Source of the DNA: an uncultured Verrucomicrobiota bacterium
Lineage (GTDB): Bacteria > Verrucomicrobiota > Verrucomicrobiia > Limisphaerales > UBA9464
DNA length: 42,049 nucleotides
Assembly (NCBI GenBank): GCA_903916195.1
Contig: CAIWVP010000181.1
Span: 1 to 42,049, forward strand
Direction of reading: 5' to 3'
Part shown: in pieces, positions 8,375 to 21,577 of the stretch
How the letters are laid out: each line of letters opens with the position of its first letter
Position numbering within the stretch: position 1 is the first letter of the stretch
Notes under the pieces: generated by a model
The model's input: the letters and a program-made list of their open reading frames with translations, nothing else
The model's database searches: none
Told to the model about the DNA's origin: nothing
Translations under genes and position numbers: made by a program

Positions 8375-8794
8375 TGGACGCCGGCCCACCGCACGGAACC
8401 CGTGGATCCGGCGGGACCATGGCGGTCGGTTTTTCTTTGGTCGGCCCGCCGCCGCCCCGGTAGCGTCGAGGAGCTCTTCAAGAGAGTTGGATCTTCAAGC
8501 CTGAGTGAACACCGAAGTCGTCGAACCCGGTCCTCGGTCCAGCCCTGGCCCCTCGTTCCGGTCCCTGTGCGGACGGGTCCACCACTGGATGCTGACGTTG
8601 CCCGGAGGCGGACGCGGCATGCCGCGACGACTTCCGGGCGGCGGCATTGCCTATGTGCTTCCTTGGTGCCGTGATGTCGATTGGAGCCGCCCCGCACGCG
8701 GTGCCGCCCGGGTTGGACATCGGGTCCCAGGACAGCGGTGTCGCCGTCGAGTTCCGGCCGTGATGCCCGCAAGACCGTCAGACCTGATCCCGAG
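8375..8794. other. intergenic between dnaG and glycosyltransferase gene
   Basis: These 420 bases contain no recognisable gene. A T-rich patch around 8430-8440 follows a poorly paired GC-rich segment and could be a weak dnaG terminator. Short frames in the region encode arginine- and proline-rich peptides without family likeness. The glycosyltransferase frame stays open upstream of its likely start, but those residues are not conserved. Confidence 0.45.
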
Positions 8795-10030
8795 ATGAAG
8801 ATCGCCATGGTCAGCGCGAACGCCCGGGTCGTCGGCGGGATCGAGACCTATCTGCGGACCGTGGTCCCGGCCTTGCGCGCCCGGGGGCACCGGTTGGCGA
8901 TGTTCCACGAGACGGCGGACCCGGCGGACCGCCCGTGGCTCTCCGAAGACCCGGAGATCCCGCGGTTCTGCTCGGAGACGCTCGGGGCCGAAAGTTGGCT
9001 GGCCCGCATGAGGGAGTGGGCGCCGGACATCGTCTTCAACCACGGTCTCGTCGACATCAGGCTCGAAGGCCGGGCCGGGCAGATCGCGCCCGAGGTCTAT
9101 TTCGCGCACGCGTACTGGGGGACCTGCATCGGCGGGGCGAAGGTGCACCGGTGGCCCGAGCCGGCCCCATGCTCGCGGCGGTTCGGAGCGGCGTGCTTGG
9201 CCCTGTATCTTCCTCGTCGGTGCGGAGGTCTGAGCCCGGCGACCCTGTGGAGGGAGTACCGCAACACAGCGGAACGGTTGACCGCGATCCGGCGATGCCG
9301 GGCAATGGTCGTCACCAGCGCCCACATGGCGGAAGAGTATCGCCGGCACGGTTTGGGCGACCGGGTCCGGATCGTCCATCTGCCGGTGCTCCCACCGTTG
9401 TCCGGAGCCGGCGACGGGCCCTTGTCGTCGTCCGGCGCGGTCCGGCTCTTGTTCATGGGGAGGATGCAGTCCTTGAAAGGAGGCCGACTGCTCTTGGACG
9501 CATTGCCGATGGTGCGGTCGGGATCGGGGCGGCCGGTGGATCTTTGCATGGCGGGCGACGGACCGGACCGGATCCGTTGGAGTCGTCGCGCCGAGGAGAT
9601 CACGCGACGTCACGAGGGGATCCGCTGCACGTTCACCGGCTGGGTCGAACCGATGGAGCGCGACCGGTTGCTCCGCGACAGCCACCTGCTCGTGGTCCCG
9701 AGCATCTGGCCGGAGCCGTTCGGTCAGGTCGGTCTTGAAGCCGGCCATCTCGGGGTGCCGAGCGTGGCGTTCCGCGTCGGAGGCATCCCGGATTGGCTCC
9801 ACGAAGGAGTCAACGGGCACCTGGCCCCGGCGGATCCACCGACTGCTTCGGGCCTGGCCGCCGCCATCGGACGTTGCCTCTCGGATCCGGTCGCCTACGC
9901 GGGGCTGAGGATGGGTGCGAGGAGGATGGCCGGGCTCTTCACGCTCGACCGGCACTTGGCCGGACTGGAGGCGTCTTTCGCGGCTGCATCAAGGCCGCAC
10001 GGATCCAAACAGGACACAAAGCGGGTTTGA
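8795..10030 (+). CDS. GT4-family glycosyltransferase
   Basis: Predicted retaining glycosyltransferase of the GT-B fold, 411 residues, probably building a cell-envelope polysaccharide or glycolipid. The N-terminal MKIAMVSANARVVGGIETYL is the glycine-rich acceptor-domain start of GT4 enzymes. The donor domain begins at VRLLFMGRMQSLKGG, has CMAGDGPD, and holds the E-x7-E nucleotide-sugar motif in WPEPFGQVGLEAG, followed by VPSVAFRVGGIPDWL. Substrate cannot be told. The start is the ATG at 8795, where homology would begin. It stands alone between dnaG and a convergent prepilin-like gene, with 34 bases between the two gene ends. Confidence 0.9.
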   Translation: MKIAMVSANARVVGGIETYLRTVVPALRARGHRLAMFHETADPADRPWLSEDPEIPRFCSETLGAESWLARMREWAPDIVFNHGLVDIRLEGRAGQIAPEVYFAHAYWGTCIGGAKVHRWPEPAPCSRRFGAACLALYLPRRCGGLSPATLWREYRNTAERLTAIRRCRAMVVTSAHMAEEYRRHGLGDRVRIVHLPVLPPLSGAGDGPLSSSGAVRLLFMGRMQSLKGGRLLLDALPMVRSGSGRPVDLCMAGDGPDRIRWSRRAEEITRRHEGIRCTFTGWVEPMERDRLLRDSHLLVVPSIWPEPFGQVGLEAGHLGVPSVAFRVGGIPDWLHEGVNGHLAPADPPTASGLAAAIGRCLSDPVAYAGLRMGARRMAGLFTLDRHLAGLEASFAAASRPHGSKQDTKRV

Positions 10031-10064
10031 TCTGGACGGTCGCGTCCGCGCGGTCTGCCCGCGC

Positions 10065-10799
<735 letters not shown>

Positions 10800-10888
10800 G
10801 GGATCCAAACAGAAACATACCGCGCCAAGAGGCCGCCAAGCCAGCATAGATTTCCCCGGGTTCCGCGCGTTCCGGCCCGGCCCGCAGG

Positions 10889-11839
10889 TCACTTCCGCCC
10901 GCCCAACCAGTGCACCGCGTTGTCGATCACCTTGAGCACGTCCGGGTTCTTGAAGACCGGGTAGATCTCGTGGCCGGGGCGGAAGTAGAAGACCTTCCCT
11001 TTGCCGATCTCCCAGACCATCCCGCTCCGGAACCACTCGCCGCGTTCCCAACGTTCCTCCAAGACCACGACGTCGGGCGGCGGGACGTGGAACGGTTCAT
11101 CGTACATCTCGGTCTGCGCGATGGTGAATCCGGCGGGCAGGCCGCGCGCGATGGGATGTCCGGGCATCAGCACCCGGACCTGGCTGGGCATCGCGTCGGG
11201 CCGGTACGCCGGGAAACAGCAGTTCGGCAGCAGCAGGTCGATCTGCACGGGACCGCCCACCGGCTTGCGATAGATGGCCGACGGCGACAGGCGGTCGGTA
11301 TACTTCGGCGCGGTGCGGAGGTTGGCGAACAGGTTCGTCTCGCGGAACACGGCGGTGGCGCGGTCAGCGGGCGCGAGGGCTTTCAGCGCATCCTCGCGGG
11401 CACGCCAGTTCATCGCCTCCATGAACGGGGTGGACCAATGGGCGGAATGCAGAGCGAGGAAGGCAAGCTTGCCGTCCTGGATGCGCCGGACGATCTCGCG
11501 TCCCTTGGCCGCGGAGATCTCGCCGTTGCGGACGTGTCCCCACCAGACCAGCACGTCGCAGGCGTCGAGCGCAGCGGCGGAGAGCCCCTGCTCCGGATCA
11601 TCGAGGCGCGCGGTCTCCACGGTGAGACCCGGACGTGTCCTCAAGTGGGCCGCGATCTGTCCGCCGAGCCAGTTCGAATAGGTCATCCGCTGTTGCGGCT
11701 GCTGCTCGTCCCATACGAGCACGCGGACGGGAGCCGCGAGCGCCGGCGCGACCGATAGGACGGCGAGCAGGCAGGCGAGCCAGCCAGAGAAGCCGGCCGG
11801 TCGGCGGAGACGGCGCGGTGCGATCGGGTTCATATCCAT
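10889..11839 (-). CDS. ThuA-like domain protein, secreted
   Basis: Predicted exported protein of 316 residues with a signal peptide of about 35 residues ([15 protein letters not shown] before [11 protein letters not shown]). The mature part is a ThuA or trehalose-utilisation-like domain with a class I glutamine amidotransferase-like fold: [21 protein letters not shown] and [33 protein letters not shown]. Such proteins are abundant in PVC bacteria, and most have no defined substrate although a role in sugar use is often suggested. Two ATGs (11839 and 11833) could serve as starts. It lies upstream of the prepilin-like gene on the same strand and 50 bases downstream of the TPR membrane protein gene. 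Confidence 0.88.
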   Translation of the reverse strand: MDMNPIAPRRLRRPAGFSGWLACLLAVLSVAPALAAPVRVLVWDEQQPQQRMTYSNWLGGQIAAHLRTRPGLTVETARLDDPEQGLSAAALDACDVLVWWGHVRNGEISAAKGREIVRRIQDGKLAFLALHSAHWSTPFMEAMNWRAREDALKALAPADRATAVFRETNLFANLRTAPKYTDRLSPSAIYRKPVGGPVQIDLLLPNCCFPAYRPDAMPSQVRVLMPGHPIARGLPAGFTIAQTEMYDEPFHVPPPDVVVLEERWERGEWFRSGMVWEIGKGKVFYFRPGHEIYPVFKNPDVLKVIDNAVHWLGGRK

Positions 11840-11889
11840 GGGAAGGGACCCACGATCGGTGACGGGATCCGCTTTGGGCAGGAAAAAGA

Positions 11890-13320
11890 TCAAGCGCTCG
11901 TCGTCGGTCGTGGGGTCGCGGCGCTGGCGGTCCAGGCCTCGGACACGCGGACCACGATGCGAGGCGGCGGCTTCGGCGTGTCGTCCGCCGATTCTTCCGG
12001 CCGGTCGAGCAGCTCGAGCTGACGCCGTGCCGCGATCGCCTGCGGGGTTCCCGGATGTTCCATCGCCAGCTGACCGAGCAGCCGTCGTGCGGCCGGTTCG
12101 TCGCGGCGGAGTTTCAACGCCCAAGCTGCTTCCAAGGCGAGCCATTCTGCCCGCTGCGCGGCTGTCACATCGGCGGCTTCTCTCAGGGATCGCAGGTGGA
12201 CGAGGGCGCCCTCCATGTCACCGAGCTTTTCCGCGAGCAGGCGCGCCAGACGGAGCCGGGTCGCGAGGTCTTCGGGTCGGGCCTCGAGCCGGGCACGGAG
12301 GTTCTTGGCTTCTGCCCGTCTTGCGGAGACCTCGGCGTGGCCGGCCTTGGGAGCCATGCCTTGGACCGGTGCGTCACCGAGGGCGGGCAACCGGATGGAT
12401 CGCGGCTGCCGTCGTTCCTCGAGCTCGGCGACGTCGATGGGGAGCTGGCGGATCCGCGCCTCGGCCGAGCGCGCGAAGGGCGTGCCGGGCAGGATGCGGA
12501 CGATCTCCTGCAATGCGCGTCTTGCGGCGGCGGGATCGGACCCCAGGTCGAGATGCCAGTTCGCGAGACGGTTGCATGCGCTGGAGACCTCGACCGGCTT
12601 GGTCTGGGGATCGAGGCAGAGCTCGCGCACGGTGCGGTCGGCTTCCGCCAGTTGGCCGAAGTTCCGGGCATACAATTCGGCGAGCATCATCCAGCCGGCG
12701 AAGTCGTCCTGCTTCTCGTCGAGCTGGAGCAACACCTCCTGTTCGGCGACCGCGTAGTCGCCCGACTTCATCTTGGCGATGGCCCGCGAATAGGAGATCT
12801 GCGGCCGATGGACCAGCGGCAGCGCGGCGCGGACAGCCAGCCAAAGACCTCCCGCGAGCACCGCGACCATCAACGCCCACCAGGACCGGTAGGCGAGGAA
12901 CCCGACCAGAGGGAGGACCGGTCCACCGAGGACCGCCGCGTTCTGCCAGAAATCCCGGCGACGACGGATCCGCCCGGATACGACCGGCAGCAACCAGGCT
13001 TCGCTGACCACGGTCCACGTCATCGCGGTGAGATAGCAGGACGCGGCCGTCCCCATGAAGAAGCTCCACACCCGACCTGTGCCGACCGCCTGCGGAGCGA
13101 GCGGTTCGAGGCCCCAGGGCGGACCGGCCAGCGCCAAGACGTTCCAGACGGCCACGCCGACCATCGGGCCTACCAAGCCGCGAGCCGTCCAGAGCGTGAG
13201 CTCGCGGGACGCCGCCGCGCGGTCCTGCTCGTGGACTTCGATCCAATCTCGTCGCACCGCCTGCGCGACGATCCACGCGAGCGCGAGGGATCCGGCGAAG
13301 GCAGGAGCAAAAGGGTCCAC
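11890..13320 (-). CDS. membrane protein with TPR-like repeats
   Basis: 476 residues from GTG 13320. The first 180 residues contain about four to five hydrophobic segments (near FAGSLALAWIVAQAV, GLVGPMVGVAVWNVLAL, FFMGTAASCYLTAMTW, AAVLGGPVLPLVGFLAY and ALMVAVLAGGLWLAV). The rest is helical and repeat-like: KSGDYAVAEQEVLLQ, SACNRLANWHLDLGSDPAAARRAL and RLRLARLLAEKLGDMEGAL are TPR-type helices. The C-terminal tail is proline- and threonine-rich. It probably anchors a protein-interaction scaffold in the membrane. The open frame extends to 14040 but overlaps the oppositely oriented lipoprotein and yceD genes, so the GTG is preferred. Function unknown. Confidence 0.72.
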   Translation of the reverse strand: MDPFAPAFAGSLALAWIVAQAVRRDWIEVHEQDRAAASRELTLWTARGLVGPMVGVAVWNVLALAGPPWGLEPLAPQAVGTGRVWSFFMGTAASCYLTAMTWTVVSEAWLLPVVSGRIRRRRDFWQNAAVLGGPVLPLVGFLAYRSWWALMVAVLAGGLWLAVRAALPLVHRPQISYSRAIAKMKSGDYAVAEQEVLLQLDEKQDDFAGWMMLAELYARNFGQLAEADRTVRELCLDPQTKPVEVSSACNRLANWHLDLGSDPAAARRALQEIVRILPGTPFARSAEARIRQLPIDVAELEERRQPRSIRLPALGDAPVQGMAPKAGHAEVSARRAEAKNLRARLEARPEDLATRLRLARLLAEKLGDMEGALVHLRSLREAADVTAAQRAEWLALEAAWALKLRRDEPAARRLLGQLAMEHPGTPQAIAARRQLELLDRPEESADDTPKPPPRIVVRVSEAWTASAATPRPTTSA

Positions 13321-13386
13321 GGCGACAGCAGACCATCTCCGGACGGCCCGACAAGCCGATTCATGGCGCGCGATGAGGCCAAGACC

Positions 13387-13415
13387 GTGACGTGTCCGCA
13401 CGATGGGGCTACCGT
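13387..13415 (+). promoter_or_regulatory. possible promoter of lipoprotein gene
   Basis: GTGACG and TACCGT are separated by 17 bases, and the -10-like box ends 7 bases before the ATG at 13423. No Shine-Dalgarno lies between them, so the transcript would begin at or next to the start codon. Confidence 0.4.
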
Positions 13416-13422
13416 GCGGCCC

Positions 13423-13869
13423 ATGCGGATCGGACAACTCGTTGGGATCGCGGTGCTCGCCGGCATCGCCACAGGATGCGCCTCCTTCAACGGCCCCTCG
13501 GTCGATCTCGCCGCGCCGCGCGTGACCGGCCGGGTGGTGGACGACGCTTCCGGCGGTCCGGTGAGGTGGGCGCGGGTCGGTCGCAAGATCTGGACGTGGC
13601 GCAAAGGCACCGGCGAGTTCCTTCGCGGTGGCGAAGAGCTTCTGCGGATGCAGGACGACGCCCGGACCGACGCCGAAGGCCGGTTCACGCTCCCGAGCAA
13701 GCGGTTCGCCCTGCTCTTCTCGTTCGGCGAGGTCGGGCTGGACCTCGGGCTGTCGGTCCAACACGGCAGCTTCCATCCGTGGCAGACCAACTACCCGGCC
13801 ACGGCCCTGTCGACGAACTCGACGGCCCTGTCCATCGACGCCGGCGACGTGCGCCTCCATCGCCGCTGA
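13423..13869 (+). CDS. small lipoprotein with carboxypeptidase-regulatory-like domain
   Basis: 148-residue predicted lipoprotein. The signal peptide IGQLVGIAVLAGIATGC ends in a Cys at about 19, a relaxed lipobox with Ala rather than Leu at -3. The mature part starts with a beta-strand module, VTGRVVDDASGGPVRWARV and later TDAEGRFTLPSKRFAL, typical of CarboxypepD_reg-like domains found in cell-surface proteins. It would be anchored in the periplasmic or outer membrane. It is divergent from the TPR membrane protein and 64 bases upstream of yceD on the same strand. Specific role unknown. Confidence 0.78.
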   Translation: MRIGQLVGIAVLAGIATGCASFNGPSVDLAAPRVTGRVVDDASGGPVRWARVGRKIWTWRKGTGEFLRGGEELLRMQDDARTDAEGRFTLPSKRFALLFSFGEVGLDLGLSVQHGSFHPWQTNYPATALSTNSTALSIDAGDVRLHRR

Positions 13870-13933
13870 CCGGGAGGTCGACGGACTCCAACCGCCTGTT
13901 GCATCCCGGTCACCGACGACCGAAAGTCCGCCC

Positions 13934-14416
13934 ATGCCGCTCACCGTCAACCTACGTCTGCTCGAATCCGGTCCCGCGCGGATCGCAGGCGAACTCGCTG
14001 TCGACGACTTCGCGGCGGATTTCACGGATCCGCTGATCAAGTTCGTCTCGCCGATGTCCTACGAGCTGGGGATCCAGCGCCAAGGAGCCGACCTGGCGAT
14101 CAGCGGTAAGCTCTCCATCACCTTGGGCTGCACCTGTGCGCGATGCCTGATGGAGTTCCGATCGGAGCTCGAGATGCCCGAGTTCGCGGCCCTCGCGACC
14201 TTCATCGGCGAGGAGGCCGTGCCCAAAGACGGAGATATTGCCGACTTGACGCCCCTTTTGCGGGAGGACATTTTGCTCGGCCTGCCAGCGAACCCGTTGT
14301 GCAGACCAGATTGTCGCGGGCTCGCCCGAAAGGCCAAGGCCCGCGATTTGCGTCTCGAGGTCCCGCCGTCCGACGGCGGTTCTCCTTGGGGCGCGCTGGA
14401 TCGACTGAAACTGTAA
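13934..14416 (+). CDS. yceD: YceD/DUF177 family protein
   Basis: 160-residue member of the YceD (DUF177) family, which sits upstream of rpmF in many bacteria and has been linked to 23S rRNA maturation. The conserved TLGCTCARCLMEF carries Cys66, Cys68 and Cys71, and LCRPDCRGL adds Cys123 and Cys127, a pattern that could bind zinc. The order yceD, rpmF, plsX, fabH is the widespread arrangement and supports both identity and operon membership, with 13 bases to rpmF. The start is ATG 13934, where family similarity begins (MPLTVNLRLLESGP). Confidence 0.9.
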   Translation: MPLTVNLRLLESGPARIAGELAVDDFAADFTDPLIKFVSPMSYELGIQRQGADLAISGKLSITLGCTCARCLMEFRSELEMPEFAALATFIGEEAVPKDGDIADLTPLLREDILLGLPANPLCRPDCRGLARKAKARDLRLEVPPSDGGSPWGALDRLKL

Positions 14417-14429
14417 ACAAACACGACCT

Positions 14430-14618
14430 ATGGGCGTCCCTAAACGTAAACCGTCGCGCAGCCGTCAGCGGATGCGCCGTGCTTACAACAGCGTGCTGCA
14501 ACTGCCGCAGCTCAATTCCTGCCCGCAGTGCGCGGCGGCCTACATCCCGCACCGCGTCTGCCCGTCGTGCGGCTACTATAACGGACGCCAGGTCATCACT
14601 GTCAAAGCGCAGGCCTGA
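14430..14618 (+). CDS. rpmF: 50S ribosomal protein L32
   Basis: 62-residue ribosomal protein. The N-terminus MGVPKRKPSRSRQRMRRA is the usual L32 start and RNA-binding segment. Cys31, Cys34, Cys44 and Cys47 form a CxxC and CxxC zinc ribbon, so this is the zinc-containing form. It lies 13 bases after yceD and 55 before plsX. Confidence 0.97.
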   Translation: MGVPKRKPSRSRQRMRRAYNSVLQLPQLNSCPQCAAAYIPHRVCPSCGYYNGRQVITVKAQA

Positions 14619-14673
14619 CCGGCCCTAGGAGCGCCGTGCACCGCCGAGGGCGGGCCGGCGCTCCGTCGTTTCT

Positions 14674-15702
14674 ATGCGCCTGGCAGTGGACGTCATGGGC
14701 GGCGACCACGGCCCGGAGGAACTCCTCCAGGGCGTGAAGATCGGCCTCGCCGCCGACGCCGGGATCCGCAACCTGTCCGTCGTCGGACCGGAGGCGGAGC
14801 TCCGTCCGATCGCCGACCGCATCGGGCTCCGCGACCCGAGGTTCGGCATCCACCACGCCAGCGAGGTCCTCACCATGGAGGACAAGCCCGTCCAAGGGCT
14901 GCGCAAGAAGAAGGATTGCTCGATCCTCCGGGCGGTCGACCTCATCAAGGACGGCCGCGCGGACGCCGTCATCTCGGCCGGCAACACCGGCGGGATCGTC
15001 GCCGCCGCGACCATCCGCCTACGGATGCTCGAAGGCGTCGAGCGCCCGACCATCGCCTGCATCATGCCTTCCCGCACCGCGGCCTGGGTGCTCGTGGACG
15101 GCGGGGCGAACCCGGAGTGCCCGGCGGAGACGCTGCTCCAGTTCGCCGTCATGGGATCGGTCTATTCCCGCGCCATGCTCGGCGTGGAGAGACCGCGCGT
15201 CGGCGTGCTCAGCAACGGCACCGAGGAGACCAAGGGCACCGAGCTCACCCGCACCGCGGTCGCACTGGTCCGCCGGACGCATCTGCACTGCATCGGCTAC
15301 TGCGAGGGATACGACCTGTTCACCGGCGGGGTCGATGTCGTGGTGTGCGACGGGTTCGTGGGCAACATCGTGCTCAAGACCTCGGAAGGCCTCGGCAAGA
15401 CCTTCGGCGCGCTGCTCAAGGAGGAACTGACCGCCAACCCGCTCCGGTTCATCGGCGCGCTGCTCGCCAAGGGCGGCCTCGGCCACATCAAGGAGCGGAT
15501 GAACCCCGACACCTACGGCGGCGCACCGCTGCTCGGGATCAACGGCACCGTCATCAAGATCCACGGTTCGGCGAAACGGTTCGCCTTGGCCAACGCCATC
15601 CGGCAAAGCTCGCGCTTGGTGGACCGGCAGCTCAACGAGACGATCGTGCGCGAGATCGCGATGGCGACCGAGGCGACCGCGGATCCGGCTGCCTCGACCT
15701 GA
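14674..15702 (+). CDS. plsX: phosphate acyltransferase PlsX
   Basis: Makes acyl-phosphate from acyl-ACP, feeding PlsY in phospholipid synthesis. 342 residues, starting MRLAVDVMGGDHGP, the family signature at the N-terminus. DAVISAGNTGGIVAAA, RPTIACIMPS, VGVLSNGTEETKGTEL and VVCDGFVGNIVLKTSEG are all PlsX blocks. The ending GGAPLLGINGTVIKIHGSAK is also typical. Seven bases separate its stop from fabH, so the two are surely co-transcribed and possibly translationally coupled. Confidence 0.97.
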   Translation: MRLAVDVMGGDHGPEELLQGVKIGLAADAGIRNLSVVGPEAELRPIADRIGLRDPRFGIHHASEVLTMEDKPVQGLRKKKDCSILRAVDLIKDGRADAVISAGNTGGIVAAATIRLRMLEGVERPTIACIMPSRTAAWVLVDGGANPECPAETLLQFAVMGSVYSRAMLGVERPRVGVLSNGTEETKGTELTRTAVALVRRTHLHCIGYCEGYDLFTGGVDVVVCDGFVGNIVLKTSEGLGKTFGALLKEELTANPLRFIGALLAKGGLGHIKERMNPDTYGGAPLLGINGTVIKIHGSAKRFALANAIRQSSRLVDRQLNETIVREIAMATEATADPAAST

Positions 15703-15709
15703 ACCGGCG

Positions 15710-19122
<3,413 letters not shown>

Positions 19123-19190
19123 TCGGGCCGAGCCGGCGGCTTCCGCGGCACCATGCCCCGGACACGGCGTGCCGCGGCCGAACAACTCCC

Positions 19191-19218
19191 TCGACGCTCT
19201 TCCGCCCGCCACTAGACT
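19191..19218 (+). promoter_or_regulatory. possible ispH promoter
   Basis: TCGACG and TAGACT are 16 bases apart. The -10-like box ends 9 bases before ATG 19228. Transcription would start 2-3 bases before the start codon. Confidence 0.42.
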
Positions 19219-19227
19219 CGCGCGGAT

Positions 19228-20466
19228 ATGTCGACCGCAGCGCCCGCCGCAACGCCGGCCCCCAAGAAAGTCAACCTGCGCACGCCGGACGTGATGCAGG
19301 CCGTGGCCGCACAGGTCGTCGCGCACTATCGCAGCGAGCTGGTGGAGCGCATCCGCGCGGGCGGCGGCCAGCTCAGCTCCGAGGGTCTGACCATCCGCCT
19401 CGCGAAGGAGTTCGGGTTCTGCTACGGCGTGGAGCGCGCCATCGACCTGGCCTACGCCGCGCGCAACGTCTTTCCTCCGCCGACGCGGATCTTCCTGCTG
19501 GGCGAGATCATCCACAACCCCGAGGTCAACGATCAGATCAGCAATCTCGGCATCGTCAGCATCCCGCCGAAACCGACCGACGCCGACCTCGAGCACATCC
19601 AGGCCGGCGATGTGGTGATCATCCCGGCCTTCGGCACGGAGGTCACCACCCGCGAGAAGCTCACGGCGAAGGGTTGCCAGCTCGTGGACACCACCTGCGG
19701 CGACGTCATGAGCGTCTGGAAGCGCGTCCGGCAATACTCGAAGGACAGCGTCACCAGCATCATCCACGGCAAGGCCAAGCACGAGGAGACCAAGGCCACC
19801 ACGTCGCAGGCGACGGCGTACGGTTCGGGTCATTACCTCGTCGTTTTCACCTTGGACGAGACCGATTACGTCTGCGACCACATCGTCAACGGCGGCGACC
19901 GCGAGGCGTTCCTCGCGAAGTTCAAGGGCGCCTATTCCGCGGGCTTCGATCCCGACGTCCATCTTGATGCCGTCGGCGTGGCGAACCAGACCACGATGCT
20001 CCGCGGCGAGACCATGGAGGTGCAGCGGCGCTTCGAGGCGGCGATCCGGAAGAAGTTCGGCCCCGAGAAGGCGGACCGCCATTTCCGGTTCTTCGACACC
20101 ATCTGCGGCGCGACGCAGGAGCGTCAGGACGCGCTCGAGAAGATGCTGCGCGATCCGATGGACCTCCTGCTGGTGGTCGGCGGCTACAACTCGTCGAACA
20201 CGTCGCACCTCGCCGAGATGGGCGAGCACGTGTTGCCGACCTATTTTATCAAGAACGCGGCGATGATGGAATCCGCCACGCTGATCCGGCACTGGAACCA
20301 GCACATCAACGAAGAAGTCGGGACACCGCTTTGGCTGCCCAAGGACCGTCCGGTCACCGTCGGCATCACCGCGGGCGCGTCGTGCCCGAACAACCTGATC
20401 GAGGACACCATCAAACGTCTCTTCGAGCTGCGCGGCCTCGACGTCCGGGTAGCATTGGAGAAGTGA
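19228..20466 (+). CDS. ispH: 4-hydroxy-3-methylbut-2-enyl diphosphate reductase
   Basis: Iron-sulfur enzyme of the last step of the MEP isoprenoid pathway, giving IPP and DMAPP. 412 residues, the long form seen in cyanobacteria and some PVC bacteria rather than the 310-residue form. Cluster cysteines lie in FCYGVERA (Cys65), in VDTTCGDV and in ASCPNNLIED. ICGATQERQ is another conserved block with a Cys, and the HNPEVN and IHGKAKHEE histidines are family positions. The first 50 residues are an extension before the catalytic core. The gene stands alone with its own promoter-like pair upstream. Confidence 0.95.
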   Translation: MSTAAPAATPAPKKVNLRTPDVMQAVAAQVVAHYRSELVERIRAGGGQLSSEGLTIRLAKEFGFCYGVERAIDLAYAARNVFPPPTRIFLLGEIIHNPEVNDQISNLGIVSIPPKPTDADLEHIQAGDVVIIPAFGTEVTTREKLTAKGCQLVDTTCGDVMSVWKRVRQYSKDSVTSIIHGKAKHEETKATTSQATAYGSGHYLVVFTLDETDYVCDHIVNGGDREAFLAKFKGAYSAGFDPDVHLDAVGVANQTTMLRGETMEVQRRFEAAIRKKFGPEKADRHFRFFDTICGATQERQDALEKMLRDPMDLLLVVGGYNSSNTSHLAEMGEHVLPTYFIKNAAMMESATLIRHWNQHINEEVGTPLWLPKDRPVTVGITAGASCPNNLIEDTIKRLFELRGLDVRVALEK

Positions 20467-20648
20467 CCCCTGCGCGCGGACCGGACAAGGACGACGAGGT
20501 CGTCATGCCTGGGTAGGGCGGTATCTGATGAAGCCCAAGGCCCCCCTGGCGACAGCCCTCTCGCCCACCTTCACTTGACCCCGCGCATACCGGCCGTCAG
20601 GCATCCGGGCGCATGATTGCTCGGGGCGGCATGAAACCCTTCGGCCCC

Positions 20649-21029
20649 ATGTCGACGACCACCTTCCGCCAGGCCTATCGCCTTCATCACGGTTGCCCGG
20701 ACGACCAGTTCGAGCGGGATCTGCTGATGCGGTGCATGACTCCTTGGCATTCGATCCTCGCGAAGTTCGTGATGCGCCGGAGCCCGGATTTCTACGCGTT
20801 CGAACTTCGTCGTCTCACGCAGGCAGGAAAAGTGACCGAGGTGAAGCACCTCTACGACATCGCCTCGGATTTTGCCGACCCGCGCCGCAACGCCGACTAT
20901 GTCCGCACCTTGTTCGGCGCCCGACCTTCCGGTCGCAGCCTGATCGCGATCGCCGCGGAAGTGCTCGAAGGCGGCACCCGCGCCACGGCCTTCGCGTCCC
21001 GGAAAGGCGACGCCCCGATCAACGGTTGA
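20649..21029 (+). CDS. conserved protein of unknown function
   Basis: 126 residues from ATG 20649; ATG 20613 and ATG 20631 are longer alternatives. The sequence starts STTTFRQAYRLHHGC and contains FERDLLMRCM, HSILAKFVMRRSPDFYAFELRRL and SDFADPRRNADYVRTLFGARPSGR. It is soluble, mixed charge, helical and without signal peptide. The composition is normal for this genome and the antisense frames are not. I recall similar short proteins in Verrucomicrobia but no function. It converges with the heme-motif lipoprotein gene. The end contains an 8-base inverted repeat (21011-21018 and 21036-21043) spanning the stop, without a T-tract. Confidence 0.65.
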   Translation: MSTTTFRQAYRLHHGCPDDQFERDLLMRCMTPWHSILAKFVMRRSPDFYAFELRRLTQAGKVTEVKHLYDIASDFADPRRNADYVRTLFGARPSGRSLIAIAAEVLEGGTRATAFASRKGDAPING

Positions 21030-21079
21030 ACGTCGTCGGGGCGCGGGGCCGGGACAGGCAAGGCCGCCTGCCGGGCGGG

Positions 21080-21466
21080 TCACTTCTTCTCGGGCTTGTG
21101 CACGCTGTGGCAGGCCTTGCAGTTCACGGCCGTCTTCCACGCTTCGAGCGCTCCCGGCTTGCCGTCGGCCAGCGATCGGCTGGCGGCGGCGAGAGCCGTC
21201 GACTTCTCCTTCCAGCTGGCCAGGTCGCCCCGCGGCGGCGGATTCAGGGGCAGGGCGCGCGTGAGCTCGGCAAGGAGCTTGATGTCGGCGGGCGAACCCT
21301 CGCCTTTGCCGACGCGGGCGGAGGGCGATTCCTTGCCCTTGAATCCCTGGTCCATGATCTGTTCGATCGTGTACTTCGGTTTCGCGCCGTAGCTGGCGCA
21401 ACCGGCGATGATGAAGGCCCCGGCGGCAACCGTGGCGATGAGGAGGAGATGAGCGCGTTTCTGCAT
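21080..21466 (-). CDS. lipoprotein with one c-type heme motif
   Basis: 128 residues. The signal peptide ends in a lipobox, FIIAGC, with the lipid-modified Cys23. Near the C-terminus CKACH (Cys116, Cys119, His120) is a c-type heme-binding motif. This is most likely a membrane-anchored monoheme cytochrome or cytochrome-like protein facing the periplasm, with EAWKTAVNCKACHSVH resembling short cytochrome c modules. No axial Met is obvious, so a His or other second ligand is possible. It is on the same strand as the downstream metallophosphoesterase gene's 3' side, with 111 bases between them. Redox partners cannot be assigned from the window. Confidence 0.82.
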   Translation of the reverse strand: MQKRAHLLLIATVAAGAFIIAGCASYGAKPKYTIEQIMDQGFKGKESPSARVGKGEGSPADIKLLAELTRALPLNPPPRGDLASWKEKSTALAAASRSLADGKPGALEAWKTAVNCKACHSVHKPEKK

Positions 21467-21577
21467 CTTGAGATGGGGTGAGCGGGTGACGGACCTGCGG
21501 GATCAAAGCCCGGCGGCCGATGCTCTGGCCAGCTTTTCTTGGCACGTCGACGGAAGGCCGCCGGGGCGGGGGAGCGT

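Noticed and set aside
12055-13422. Long plus-strand extension before the lipoprotein
   Set aside because: Antisense to the TPR gene; the lipobox signal starts at 13423.
13321-14040. Upstream extension of the TPR membrane protein frame
   Set aside because: It overlaps the lipoprotein and yceD genes on the other strand and has no membrane or repeat character.
21011-21043. Terminator between the small unknown gene and the heme-motif lipoprotein gene
   Set aside because: The 8-base repeat spans the stop codon and has no T-tract; not enough for a terminator call.
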